NCBI RefSeq assembly: GCF_015645445.1
Contig: NZ_JADOGI010000075.1
Location: forward strand, 1 to 44,479
Origin: Nonomuraea cypriaca
GTDB taxonomy: Bacteria > Actinomycetota > Actinomycetes > Streptosporangiales > Streptosporangiaceae
Reading direction: 5' to 3'
Length of the DNA stretch: 44,479 nt
Every line of letters begins with the position of its first letter. Position 1 is the first letter of the stretch. A program made the position numbers and the translations under genes. The notes below the pieces were generated by a model, which ran no database searches, was not told where the DNA came from, and saw only the letters and a list, made by a program, of their open reading frames with translations. Below are positions 1 to 7,861 of the stretch, piece by piece.

Positions 1-157
1 GGGGACACCAGGGCCCATACCGGCGCGCCCCGCCGGGCTTCCGGCATGCTCGTCAACCCTGACGGCGCCCTAAACCATGATCAACCAGAGGCGGAACAGA
101 CCCACTCAAGATCGTGAAAGATTGAGGTTGGCCCTCTGGAGGGCGCATACTGCTCCA

Positions 158-388
158 ATGAGGCCAAAACGAGCCGCGGCCCGGCAGCGCTTGCCTGGAA
201 GCCCGTTCAACGTTCCCGAGGTACCCGCGCCGCCCGTCGAAAACTTCGCGTTGCAGGACAGGGTCAGTCATGACAAGTACGGCCTCGGCTCGGTCATCGG
301 CGTCGAGGAAGGTGTCGCCGTCCTCGTCGATTTCGGTGCCGAGACCCACCGCATCACCGCACCGTACGCCAAGCTGTTCAAACTCTGA
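158..388 (+). CDS. Small conserved protein with Tudor/SH3-like C-terminus
   Basis: A 76-residue protein if the ATG at 158 is used; the same frame is open from an ATG at 77, but the upstream part is low in recognisable sequence. The C-terminal half has alternating hydrophobic residues around a DKYGLGSVIG turn and a VLVDFG strand. This resembles the small beta-barrel found at the end of UvrD/PcrA-type helicases and in short stand-alone actinobacterial proteins. Such barrels bind protein or nucleic acid, but no specific role can be assigned. It has its own short transcription unit and is followed by a strong hairpin at 412-437 shared with the convergent cold shock gene. Confidence 0.7.
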   Translation: MRPKRAAARQRLPGSPFNVPEVPAPPVENFALQDRVSHDKYGLGSVIGVEEGVAVLVDFGAETHRITAPYAKLFKL

Positions 389-411
389 CCACCACTCATG
401 ATCGGCCGCTC

Positions 412-437
412 CCCCGGGCACGCCCGCGTGCCCGGGG
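412..437. terminator. Bidirectional hairpin between convergent genes
   Basis: An 11-bp perfect GC-rich stem (412-422 with 427-437) with a 4-base loop lies between the ends of the small protein gene and the convergent cold shock gene. There is no U-tract, so the terminator role is inferred from position and stem strength. Confidence 0.55.
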
Positions 438-487
438 ACAGCGGTGGGAGGTGGTCCGCGGCCCGCCGAGGGGTCGCGCGAGGGGTG

Positions 488-691
488 TCAGGCGGGCACG
501 ATGTTCTCGGCCTGGGGGCCCTTCTGCCCCTGCGTCACTTCGAAGCTCACCTTCTGGCCTTCCCGCAGCTCGCGGTAGCCTTCGGCCGCGATGTTGGAGT
601 AGTGGGCGAAGACGTCGGGGCCGCCGCCGTCCTGCGCGATGAAGCCGAAGCCCTTTTCCGAGTTGAACCACTTGACGGTACCGGTCGCCAT
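488..691 (-). CDS. csp: Cold shock protein (CspA family)
   Basis: A 67-residue single cold shock domain of the normal family length. RNP-1 (KGFGFI) and RNP-2 (VFAHYS) motifs are both present, as is the MATGTVKWFN start typical of the family. It should bind single-stranded RNA/DNA and act as an RNA chaperone in the cytoplasm. The frame stays open upstream, but the conserved start fixes the ATG at 689-691, preceded on its strand by a purine-rich GGATCG-type ribosome site. It is about 75-80% identical by eye to the divergent copy at 1177-1383, from which it is separated by 485 bp, so the two are likely local paralogues. Confidence 0.95.
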   Translation of the reverse strand: MATGTVKWFNSEKGFGFIAQDGGGPDVFAHYSNIAAEGYRELREGQKVSFEVTQGQKGPQAENIVPA

Positions 692-1176
692 GTCGATCCC
701 TTTCGATCCGGCGCAGAGCGGGAACCCGAACGTCACGGGCTCCCCCGTCGCCGTTATGGCCCATCCGGCAACGACCGGTGAAACAGAAATGCGCCCGGGG
801 CCGCAGCCGTCAGGCGCACAGAGTTCATGGGTCCAGAACCGCAACGCCATCAAGCTAGCACGCGGCGGCCTCCGTGTGGCCTCCCCGAGGCAGCCGCTGA
901 GGCCGCCGTCGGCGGCAGTTATACCGAGGACCTTTTGTATGTCCGTTTTGGGAGCGCAGACCAGCCTCCGGCCACCGCACGACGCGCCAGGGAGGTGTGC
1001 TAGCCTTTCAAGCGTTGCAGTTGTGGTACCCATAAAAGACTTTGTGCGCGCCTGACAGAGTTTGCTCTTCAGGCGCGTTTATGTTTTGCCGGTCATCTCC
1101 GGATGGGCTCATCGCGGCGACACGGATTCGCAAGGGTGCGGACTCGTATTTCTGCACACATTTGAAGGAGATAGAC
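692..1176. other. Intergenic region between divergent cold shock genes
   Basis: This 485-bp stretch has no convincing gene. It must hold the promoters and long 5' leaders of both cold shock genes. The right half contains a strong hairpin (1047-1077), and an A/T-rich patch around 1031-1045 could hold a -10 element, but I cannot place a promoter with confidence. Confidence 0.5.
1047..1077 (+). promoter_or_regulatory. Leader hairpin upstream of second csp gene
   Basis: A 9-bp perfect stem (1047-1055 with 1069-1077) extended by AGAG/CTCT pairing closes on a TTTG loop. A U-rich stretch follows. It lies 100 bp before the csp start, so it could be an attenuator or a cold-responsive leader element; cold shock mRNAs commonly have structured leaders. 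Function is inferred. Confidence 0.5.
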
Positions 1177-1383
1177 ATGGCAACTGGCACCGTGAAGTGG
1201 TTCAACTCGGAAAAGGGCTTCGGCTTCATCGCGCAGGACGGCGGCGGCGCCGACGTCTTCGCCCACTACTCCAACATCGTCGCCAACGGCGGCTACCGTG
1301 AGCTGACCGAGGGTCAGAAGGTGTCCTTCGACGTCGTCCAGGGCCAGAAGGGCCCGCAGGCGGAGAACATCGTCGCCGCCTGA
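1177..1383 (+). CDS. csp: Cold shock protein (CspA family)
   Basis: A 68-residue cold shock domain protein with RNP-1 (KGFGFI) and RNP-2 (VFAHYS) motifs. The ATG is preceded by GAAGGAG at 1164-1170, an excellent ribosome site at 6-7 nt. Relative to the copy at 488-691 it has one extra residue in the loop after VFAHYSNI and a few changes near the C-terminus. It has its own leader with a hairpin (1047-1077) and a strong terminator (1403-1433), so it is a monocistronic unit. Expected role: RNA chaperone, perhaps constitutive rather than cold-only, as is common for actinobacterial Csp proteins. Confidence 0.97.
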   Translation: MATGTVKWFNSEKGFGFIAQDGGGADVFAHYSNIVANGGYRELTEGQKVSFDVVQGQKGPQAENIVAA

Positions 1384-1402
1384 CCCGGCGCAGATCGTGA
1401 TT

Positions 1403-1436
1403 CGGGCCCGCACCCACACAGGGTGCGGGCCCGTTT
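1403..1436 (+). terminator. Rho-independent terminator of csp gene
   Basis: A perfect 13-bp stem (1403-1415 with 1421-1433), loop ACACA, is followed by TTTCTTC. It lies 20 bp after the csp stop and also faces the end of the convergent P450 gene. Confidence 0.88.
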
Positions 1437-1448
1437 CTTCGCCGGGGG

Positions 1449-2723
1449 TCAGCCGATGCGCAGCGGCAGCGTACGCGGCCCGCGGACCTGCCCGGGAGCC
1501 CAGGTCACCGCTGCCGGATCAGCGAGGCCGAACCTCGGGATCCGCTCCAGCCAGACCTCCAGGGCGACCCGCAACTCCATGCGCGCCAGGTGCGAGCCCA
1601 CGCAGCGGTGGATCCCCAGCCCGAACGCGACGTGCCGGTTGACCTCGCGATCGATGACGACCTCGGCCGCCCGGTCGAACTGCGCCGGATCGCGGTTGGC
1701 CGCGGGAAACGACAGCAGCACCCAGTCGTCGGCCTTCATGTCGACGCCGTTCCAGCGCATGTCCTCCTTCACCAGCCGGGCCATCGTCACCGGCGCGTAG
1801 ACCCGCAGGAGCTCCTCCATCGCGGCCGGCAGCAGCCCAGGCTCGGCGACCAGGCGCTCGCGGTCGGCCGGCGTCCTGGCCAGGTGCCACAGCGACGCGC
1901 CGATCGCGCTCCACGTCGTGTCGATGCCGGCGATGAGCAGCAGGGCGATCGTCCCGGCCACGTGCGAGGGCTCGAGCTTGCGGCCGTAGAGCTCGGCGTT
2001 GATGAGGTAGGTCGTCAGGTCGTCACGCGGATCGTCCACGTGGTCGCGGATCTGGACGAGCAGGTAGTCGAACAGCTTCTCCACCCGCTCGACGCGTTCG
2101 TCCGGCGGCAGGTTGACACCTTCGAGCACGCTCTCGATGAACACCCGGAACCGCGGCCCGTCCTCGGGCGGGAAGCCGAGCATGTCGGCGATGACCCGCA
2201 TCGGGATGTGCTGGGCGTAGTCACGGGCGGCGTCGACGACGTCCTGCCCCTCCATCGTGTCGATGAGCTGGTGGCAGAACGCGCGGGTCGCCGCCTCCCG
2301 CCTGACGACCGCGCTCTTGGTGAAGGCGGGCAGCAGCAGCTTGCGCGCGTCGTGGTGGAACGGCGGGTCGGAGGAGATCGGCGGCGAGCCGCCCATCGGG
2401 GCGAGCTCGCGGGGCGGCCTGAAGTTGCTCATGATGATCGACCGCGAGGAGAAGCGCTCGGTGTCGTACGCGATGGCCGCGACGTCCTCGTAACGGGTGG
2501 GCAGCCAGCCGCCGCCGAACCGCTCGGTGCGTGCGATCGGACAGCGCTGCCGCAACTCATCCTGAATGGGGTACGGGTCGGCCGCCCACTCGGGTTCGTG
2601 ATGGGAGAAGTCGGTCGCCCAGTCGGAGACCGGGCCGGTGATGATCTCGTTACGCGTGCCGAGGGGCCGGTCCTCTCGCTGCGATTCCTGAGACTCCGGG
2701 TCGAAGCGATCGTCAACGGTCAT
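1449..2723 (-). CDS. Cytochrome P450
   Basis: A 424-residue soluble bacterial P450 monooxygenase of normal length. The I-helix oxygen-binding motif AGIDTT is at residues 265-270, the K-helix ExxR (E304-R307) is present, and the heme loop FGLGIHRCVG has the proximal cysteine at C374. It would hydroxylate or otherwise oxidise a small organic substrate using electrons from the ferredoxin encoded directly upstream; the start codon lies 1 bp after the ferredoxin stop. The TetR gene heads the same operon, which suggests induction by the substrate or a related ligand. No biosynthetic genes are adjacent, so the substrate cannot be inferred. It converges on the csp terminator. Confidence 0.96.
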   Translation of the reverse strand: MTVDDRFDPESQESQREDRPLGTRNEIITGPVSDWATDFSHHEPEWAADPYPIQDELRQRCPIARTERFGGGWLPTRYEDVAAIAYDTERFSSRSIIMSNFRPPRELAPMGGSPPISSDPPFHHDARKLLLPAFTKSAVVRREAATRAFCHQLIDTMEGQDVVDAARDYAQHIPMRVIADMLGFPPEDGPRFRVFIESVLEGVNLPPDERVERVEKLFDYLLVQIRDHVDDPRDDLTTYLINAELYGRKLEPSHVAGTIALLLIAGIDTTWSAIGASLWHLARTPADRERLVAEPGLLPAAMEELLRVYAPVTMARLVKEDMRWNGVDMKADDWVLLSFPAANRDPAQFDRAAEVVIDREVNRHVAFGLGIHRCVGSHLARMELRVALEVWLERIPRFGLADPAAVTWAPGQVRGPRTLPLRIG

Positions 2724-2724
2724 C

Positions 2725-2925
2725 TCACGCCTCCTCGCTCATGTCGATCGCTCGTTCGGGGCAGTTGGACGCGGCCAGGCGTGCCGCCCGCTCCTCCCCC
2801 GGCGGCACGACGCCGTCGCGGACGACCTGCCCGTAACCCTCGTCGTCCTCGGTGAACAGGCCAGGGGTCAGGTCGTAGCAGCGGCCGTGACCTTGGCAGC
2901 GTTCGGGATCGATGCGTACTTTCAC
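2725..2925 (-). CDS. 3Fe-4S-type ferredoxin, P450 redox partner
   Basis: A 66-residue ferredoxin with the CxxHxxC...CP pattern (C10, H13, C16, C55) known from actinobacterial P450 partners that carry a [3Fe-4S] cluster. I choose the GTG at 2923-2925 because it overlaps the tetR stop by 4 nt (GTGA), has GGAG 9-12 nt upstream, and gives the usual family start VKVRIDPERC; a longer frame to 3000 lies wholly within tetR. It passes electrons to the P450, whose start lies 1 bp downstream. No ferredoxin reductase gene is nearby, so a reductase from elsewhere in the genome is required. Confidence 0.92.
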   Translation of the reverse strand: MKVRIDPERCQGHGRCYDLTPGLFTEDDEGYGQVVRDGVVPPGEERAARLAASNCPERAIDMSEEA

Positions 2926-3539
2926 TGCGTGGTGCTCCGCTCTGGTGATGACGTCGGTGGGGCGAGGGCGCCCACGACGCGGGTGAGCAACGCCGACCAC
3001 TGCGCCTCGTCGACGGCGTGCAGCCGCGGCGTGACGAGCGCGCTGCCCGTGGCGAGCAGCAGGCAGAAGTGGGCCAGCGCGGCCGGGGACAGCGCGGGGT
3101 CCAGCTCGCCGTCGCGCTGGGCCACGCGTACGAGCTCGGCGATCCAGTCGGCGCGCTCGCCCAAGTAGTCGCGCGTCGGGCCGGCGACGTCCTCGTCGCG
3201 GCGGGCGGCGACCAGCGCCTCGACGATCAGGTAACCCGGCGCGTCACGACGGCGCGGCAGCCAGCGGCCGAGAAGCAGGAGCGTCTCGGTGACCGACCGG
3301 TCCGGGTCGGCGGCGAGCAGTCCGGCCAGCAGCCGCCGCCCGTGCGCGCGCAGCGCCGCCACGAGCAGGTCCGCCTTCGAGCCGAAGTGCGTGTAGAGGG
3401 CTCCGTTGCTCACCCCCGCGGCGGCGGCGATGTCGGCGACGCGCGTGCCGTCGTAGCCGCGCTCGGCGAACACGTCGGCGGCCGCCCTCAGCAGCCGCTC
3501 ACGGGTCTCGGCGGCGGTGACGCCCGCGATACGCCCCAT
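2922..3539 (-). CDS. TetR-family repressor of the P450 operon
   Basis: A 205-residue TetR-family regulator. The N-terminal helix-turn-helix is clear (about residues 28-55, ending in YTHFGSKADLL), followed by a helical ligand-binding domain without identifiable specificity. It is first in an operon with ferredoxin and P450 and overlaps the ferredoxin start by 4 nt. Its promoter is close to consensus and places transcription start on or next to the A of its ATG, so the mRNA is probably leaderless. An inverted repeat lies over the -10 box, pointing to autorepression and joint control of all three genes. Confidence 0.93.
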   Translation of the reverse strand: MGRIAGVTAAETRERLLRAAADVFAERGYDGTRVADIAAAAGVSNGALYTHFGSKADLLVAALRAHGRRLLAGLLAADPDRSVTETLLLLGRWLPRRRDAPGYLIVEALVAARRDEDVAGPTRDYLGERADWIAELVRVAQRDGELDPALSPAALAHFCLLLATGSALVTPRLHAVDEAQWSALLTRVVGALAPPTSSPERSTTQ

Positions 3540-3541
3540 GC

Positions 3542-3574
3542 ACGAATTAAAAGTTCGTTCATTTCATTCGTCAA
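3542..3574 (-). promoter_or_regulatory. Promoter and TetR operator of the tetR-fdx-P450 operon
   Basis: On the minus strand TTGACG (3569-3574) and TTTAAT (3546-3551) are separated by 17 bp, a near-consensus housekeeping promoter. The expected start, 6-8 nt past the -10, falls at about 3539, the first base of the tetR ATG. The inverted repeat ACGAA-7-TTCGT (3542-3546, 3554-3558) overlaps the -10 and is the likely TetR site. Confidence 0.7.
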
Positions 3575-3592
3575 CTATGACAAGGAACGTGG

Positions 3593-3598
3593 CGCGTT
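3593..3598. repeat. Target-site duplication, left copy
   Basis: CGCGTT directly abuts the left transposon end and is repeated exactly at 11786-11791 after the right end. Tn7-type elements normally duplicate 5 bp, so either the sixth base is a chance match or this element makes 6 bp. Confidence 0.75.
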
Positions 3599-3680
3599 TG
3601 TCTGGCGCCGCTCAAGTTGATAGTTCGGCACGGTTCTTGATAGTTGGCCTGATAGTGAGAGCTCAAGATGACAGTTGGCC
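3599..3680 (+). repeat. Left transposon end with TnsB-site-like repeats
   Basis: The end begins TGTCTGGCGCC. A 19-bp repeat of form CTCAAGNTGAYAGTTSGSC occurs at 3611-3629 and 3662-3680. A related copy, TTGATAGTTGGCC, is at 3637-3649, with a partial TGATAGTG at 3650-3657. The last full copy contains the tniQ1 start codon, so TnsB binding could also repress tniQ1. Confidence 0.8.
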
Positions 3681-4774
3681 TCCCTCGGCGTCTGGCACTG
3701 GTGGTTGAGCCGCAGCCCGGTGAATCGTTCGCTTCGTGGGTTGATCGGATGGCGGTGCGTAACGGGTGTCCGCTGTGGATGATGGCCGAGGCGTTGGGGC
3801 TGGATGTACGTGCGTCAGGTGAGGTCCGTTCGCTGGCGTACGGCGTTGTTGTGACGCCGGAGACTTGCAGGGCGATCTGGGCTGCCACAGGCGTGAGTGC
3901 CGAGGTCGTGCGTGGGATGCACCTGGAGGTGTTCGACGGCTCGGCTGTGGAGCTGGCAGGTGTCCGCGTGGGGGATAAGGACTCAGTCCGCCTGGCAGAG
4001 GGCCGTGAGTGGGTGCAGTTCTTCGGCAGCCGGGCATGCCCGAGGTGCTTGGCGGCTTCGGGCGGAGCGTGGCCGGTCTGGTGGAAGCTGGGCTGGGCCA
4101 TGGTTTGTCCCGAGCATCGGATGCTGCTGGTGGATCTCTGCCCGAAGTGCCGCGTTTCCCTGCGACGGGGGCCAGCCGGCCAGCCGGCACGTCTGTCTCG
4201 CTCACGGATGCCGGCACCGTTGCAATGCGGCGCGCTCCTCAGCGGGGCCATATGCGATCAGCCGATCCCACAGATCAGTACGAGGGCGGTGAGTGGCGAA
4301 CTCGCTGATCAGCAACAACTCGTACTGGAGGTGGCGATGCGCCGCCAGCCCGCGCTGTTCGCGGGCCAGGTGGTGAGTGCCGGTCAGTGGTTCGCGGCCT
4401 TGAAAGCGACGGCGATGCTGGTCCGGCTGGGGGTGCCGGAGGTTCTCCCCCTGTTGGATGCGACTGCGGATGGCCTGGGCGCGCTGGCCGCAGAGGCCGC
4501 TGCTGGGCGCCGGCGGAACCGGGCGGGGCCAGCGGGCCGTTTCGGAATGGCTCCGCGGACGGCGTTGGTGGCCGCGGGACTCCTGGCGGTGGCCTTGAAG
4601 GTGGCAGCGGCGGAAGGGGAGTCGGCGTTGGTGGCCCGGTTGATGCCACTGGCTGGCGCCGCGCGGATTCGGTGGAAGGAGCGGCGGCCAGATCCGTTGA
4701 CGCGGATGGATCTGCCAGCGGTTTTCACAGCAGCCCTGGAGGCCGTGCTCGGTGGGCAAGCTCGCCGGTTGTGA
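3668..4774 (+). CDS. tniQ: TniQ-family target-selection protein (first copy)
   Basis: A 368-residue TniQ/TnsD-family protein. The N-terminus has the family PxPGESFASWVDRM signature (about 15-28), followed by a zinc ribbon: C124/C127, C147/H150 and C158/C161. The C-terminal half is helical and would recognise the target. TniQ proteins recruit TnsC to a chosen DNA site. This copy stands alone at the left end, 186 bp before tnsA, and differs clearly in sequence from the second copy at 9058-10338. The ATG lies inside a terminal repeat; the nearby AGAGCTCAAG gives only a weak ribosome site. It could serve a separate target pathway. Confidence 0.88.
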   Translation: MTVGLPRRLALVVEPQPGESFASWVDRMAVRNGCPLWMMAEALGLDVRASGEVRSLAYGVVVTPETCRAIWAATGVSAEVVRGMHLEVFDGSAVELAGVRVGDKDSVRLAEGREWVQFFGSRACPRCLAASGGAWPVWWKLGWAMVCPEHRMLLVDLCPKCRVSLRRGPAGQPARLSRSRMPAPLQCGALLSGAICDQPIPQISTRAVSGELADQQQLVLEVAMRRQPALFAGQVVSAGQWFAALKATAMLVRLGVPEVLPLLDATADGLGALAAEAAAGRRRNRAGPAGRFGMAPRTALVAAGLLAVALKVAAAEGESALVARLMPLAGAARIRWKERRPDPLTRMDLPAVFTAALEAVLGGQARRL

Positions 4775-4960
4775 GCGAGGCAAGCGTGGTGGCTCGATGG
4801 TTGTGAGCCTGACGGGCTTGGCTTCAGGTGCTTAGGCCGGGAAAGTGATGACGAAGTCGACCACGGAGCGCTACCGTGACCTTCGTCACACGGTTCTGCT
4901 CGGCGTGCCGACGCTCTGCATGGAGGCGAGCAGCCGCTTCTTACGGTCTCGGGAGGCGCG
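4775..4960 (+). other. Gap between tniQ1 and tnsA
   Basis: This 186-bp region has no convincing gene. It contains an 8-bp inverted repeat (TGACGAAG at 4849-4856 with CTTCGTCA at 4881-4888), a possible operator or hairpin ahead of the tnsABC-tniQ operon. The repeat carries none of the TGAYAGT motifs, which argues against this being the transposon end. Confidence 0.5.
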
Positions 4961-5716
4961 TTGAAGGCTGCCGACCTTCAGTTACGCAGCGTCCAGGTGC
5001 GCTTTCTGCATCCGGATGGGCAGGAAGAGCGGTGCTCGTTGGAAGCTGCCGCCTGGGTGGCGTTCGAGAACTGCGGCGCGATCCGGCGGATCCCGCATCG
5101 GGCTGATCAGGCGCACACACCGAGTACGCACTGGTCGTCCACGACGAATCGGATGATCGAGTGCGAGTCGTATCTGGAGAGCGTCTGGATGACGATGCTG
5201 GACTTCGATCCCGAGGTGACCGGGTTCTCCGGCCAGCCGATGCAGCTGTCCGGCGTGGATGATCGCGGCGCGTGGAAGGCCACGCCGGACCTGTTCGTTC
5301 GCCGGGTGGACGGCTCGGCGACGGTGATGGAGGTCAAGAACCCCGGCCGGTTGAACGACCCGAAGGTGAGATTGACCGCTGAGCGGGTCGCGGCCTGCTG
5401 CGCGGTGGCGGGCTGGGGCTATGAGCTGGTCGGCGAGCCGCCTGGGCGGCAGCGCACGATCAACGTGCTGGCGTTGGCGGGCTATCGCCGCGAGATGGTG
5501 GGGGTGAGCGACTACCGCGCGCAGTTGCTGTCGCTGGCCGGCGAGCCGGTGCCGCTGGGGCAGCTGGTCAGCTTCGCCGCCGAACCGCTGGTGGCTCGCG
5601 CGGTCGTGCTGCATCTGTGCTGGACCGGCGAACTGGCGGTGGACCTGACCCGCCCGCTGGAGGACACCAGCTTGGTTCGGGCAGCGGTGCACAGTGATGC
5701 TGGGGCACGGCAGTGA
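4961..5716 (+). CDS. tnsA: TnsA endonuclease
   Basis: A 251-residue TnsA-like PD-(D/E)XK nuclease that cuts the 5' strands at the transposon ends, making movement cut-and-paste. Candidate catalytic residues follow the Tn7 TnsA order: E73 in SYLESVWMTMLDFDP, D110 in TPDLFV, and E124-V-K126 in VMEVKNPGR; the QP after the first motif is also conserved. A TTG start at 4961 is chosen because GGGAGG lies at 4951-4956 and no in-frame ATG gives a full N-terminus. The stop overlaps the tnsB GTG start by 4 nt, so expression is coupled and the two subunits are expected to form one heteromeric transposase. Confidence 0.88.
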   Translation: MKAADLQLRSVQVRFLHPDGQEERCSLEAAAWVAFENCGAIRRIPHRADQAHTPSTHWSSTTNRMIECESYLESVWMTMLDFDPEVTGFSGQPMQLSGVDDRGAWKATPDLFVRRVDGSATVMEVKNPGRLNDPKVRLTAERVAACCAVAGWGYELVGEPPGRQRTINVLALAGYRREMVGVSDYRAQLLSLAGEPVPLGQLVSFAAEPLVARAVVLHLCWTGELAVDLTRPLEDTSLVRAAVHSDAGARQ

Positions 5717-7851
5717 GCGAAGACGTCGAGGCGGCCGGTCGGCGACTGGTGATGGGCACGTGGGTGTGTTTCAACGACGAACGCCACCAGGTGGTCGGTC
5801 ACGGTGGCGGCCAGGTTCACCTACGGTCGGCCGCCGGGGAGTGGACAACCATCTACATCGCGGCCTTGGCGGCGGCGCCTGGTTTTCGGCTGGTGAGCGA
5901 AAGTTCCGTCGAGCTGCTCTCGCCCGACGTCGATACCGGGGCGCTGCTGGACGCTCTGTCTGACGACAAGGCGGCAGCGGTGCGGGACCTCGAAGCGCAT
6001 CTGAACGAGATGTGGAAGGGCTACCGAAGCGGCGAGTCGGAACGGGCGGAACCGGGGGAGCCACGCCCGCCTTACGATCCGGTCCTGGTGCCGAACTTGA
6101 GTGATCGTTTAGAGACTAAGGCGGCTGAGCTGGGAGTGAGTTCGGCCACGATGTGGCGCAAACTGCGACGTTATCGCGCCGCGCGGCGCGAAGGGCTGGT
6201 CGACGGGCGCGGCCCCGAGGTTGGCAATCCGCTGGCACGCGCTGATCAGCGCGTGCTGGATGCGATCCTCGCCCAGCATCGGGTCGGGGAACGGGAAGAC
6301 TCCACCGGCGGCCTGAATCGGTTCTATCGGCGGCTGCAGGATCGGCTGGATCATGAGCACGGGCCGGGCGTGGTGAAGCTGCCCTCGGGTTCGACCATCG
6401 CCCGCTATGTCGAGGTGCTGCTGCCGGGTCAGTACACCTTCGGCCGGGCGCCGTCGCGGCGCAGCGCGGCGGCGCGGCCGCAGCGTTCCTACCGGCCGGA
6501 TGAGGCGGTGCGGCCGGGGCAGGTGGTGATGATCGACGCCACCCCGCTGGACGTGATCGCCTACGACCCGATCGGCGACGTCACCCACAAGGTGCATCTG
6601 GTGCTGGCGATCGATGTTGCGACCCGGACGCTGCTGGCCTGGCGGATGACGGTCGGCGACACCCGGGCGGTCGACGTGGTGATGCTGCTCAACGACGCGG
6701 TCACCCCGGAGCCGATGCGGCCAGGCTGGAAGCAGGCGCTGGCCTACCGGATGCTGCGCCTGCCCATCACCCGCGAGGTCGACATGGAGGAGCGGCTGGA
6801 GCTGGCCGCGGCCCGGCCGGTGATCTGGCCGGAGACGATCCTGGTCGACCACGCCAAGGTCAACCTGTCCGACGCGCTGCGCGAGGCCTGTCTGGATCTG
6901 GGCATCAACCTGGGGCTGGCTCGCAAGGCCAACCCCACCGACAAGGCCAATATCGAACGCGCCTTCGGCACGATCCGTGAAGATTTCGCCAAGCATGTCG
7001 CCGGCTACAAGGGTTCGGACACCGCCAGTCGGGGCCGGTTGGTGGAGCACGCCGCCCGGTGGAGCCTGGAAGATTTGGAGGAGTTCTTCGCCGAGTACGT
7101 GGTGGCCATCTATCAGCGGCGGGTGCATTCCGGGCTCATCATTCCGGGCTTTCCCGAGCTGGAGATGTCGCCGAACCGGGCCTACAGCCTGATGGTGGCC
7201 CGCTACGGCTACATCATCTGCCCACCGAGATCGCATCACTACTGCAAGCGGCTGCCGATCGAATACCGGACGATCCGCCCGGAGGGGATGCAGCTCGACT
7301 ACCTCATCTACGACGATCCGATCCTGGACAGCTACCGGCGGGCGATCTCGCCCGTCCCGGGCAAGGGCCGGAAGTGGCCGATCCGTTATAACCCGGGCGA
7401 CCCCAGCCGGGTGTTCATCTTCCTCGAAAATGCCTGGCAGGTGCTGTTCTGGACACATCTGCCGGACCCGGCCATCCCGTTCACCGCGCGGATGGTCGAA
7501 GAAGCCCGCAAACTGCTGCGCGACGGCGGGCTACGGGAGCCGAGCCAGCAGGAGATCGCCGAGGCCCTGGTGGATCTGCAGCGCCGGATGGACGCCCCGG
7601 AGTCGGCGACCGCGCGCACCCGCCGCGAGCTGGTGCGGGCCAGGGAGGACGCGCGCGCCATCAAGCGTGATCAAGCTCGCGCCCAGTTCGGTGACCAGGA
7701 GGAGCCGCCTCCGGCACTGACCCTGGTCCCGCCCGCCCAGGCAGAAGACCCGGACGATGCGGGGGACGCGGTCGTGGTGGACCTGAGCGAGCTGGAGGAG
7801 TTCGAGATCTGGGATCCCGGCGCACCCCCGCGAGGTTCTGACAGCGCATGA
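5713..7851 (+). CDS. tnsB: TnsB DDE transposase
   Basis: A 712-residue retroviral-integrase-superfamily transposase of Tn7 TnsB type. An N-terminal helix-turn-helix region with a DRLETKAAELGVS helix pair (about 131-160) precedes the RNase H core. The catalytic triad is D275 (VVMIDATPLD), D379 (ETILVDHAKVN) and E415 (KANIERAFGT), with 35 residues between the last two as expected. A basic, helical C-terminus (about 600-690) should contact TnsC. It cuts the 3' strands and joins them to target DNA, and binds the repeats at both element ends. GTG start overlaps tnsA; tnsC starts 10 bp after the stop. Confidence 0.95.
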   Translation: MSEDVEAAGRRLVMGTWVCFNDERHQVVGHGGGQVHLRSAAGEWTTIYIAALAAAPGFRLVSESSVELLSPDVDTGALLDALSDDKAAAVRDLEAHLNEMWKGYRSGESERAEPGEPRPPYDPVLVPNLSDRLETKAAELGVSSATMWRKLRRYRAARREGLVDGRGPEVGNPLARADQRVLDAILAQHRVGEREDSTGGLNRFYRRLQDRLDHEHGPGVVKLPSGSTIARYVEVLLPGQYTFGRAPSRRSAAARPQRSYRPDEAVRPGQVVMIDATPLDVIAYDPIGDVTHKVHLVLAIDVATRTLLAWRMTVGDTRAVDVVMLLNDAVTPEPMRPGWKQALAYRMLRLPITREVDMEERLELAAARPVIWPETILVDHAKVNLSDALREACLDLGINLGLARKANPTDKANIERAFGTIREDFAKHVAGYKGSDTASRGRLVEHAARWSLEDLEEFFAEYVVAIYQRRVHSGLIIPGFPELEMSPNRAYSLMVARYGYIICPPRSHHYCKRLPIEYRTIRPEGMQLDYLIYDDPILDSYRRAISPVPGKGRKWPIRYNPGDPSRVFIFLENAWQVLFWTHLPDPAIPFTARMVEEARKLLRDGGLREPSQQEIAEALVDLQRRMDAPESATARTRRELVRAREDARAIKRDQARAQFGDQEEPPPALTLVPPAQAEDPDDAGDAVVVDLSELEEFEIWDPGAPPRGSDSA

Positions 7852-7861
7852 ACAACACGGC

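Noticed and set aside
3570..3598. The idea that one gene spanned the insertion site, since the frames on both flanks join without a stop (reading VNYDKERGA then FKYYAG)
   Set aside because: The left part is the tetR promoter and operator, and a 30-bp open stretch is expected by chance. Kept only as a weak possibility.
4775..4960. A transposon end between tniQ1 and tnsA, which would leave tniQ1 outside the element
   Set aside because: No TGTCTGG or TGAYAGT motif occurs here, whereas both occur at 3599-3680 with matching ends at 11681-11785.
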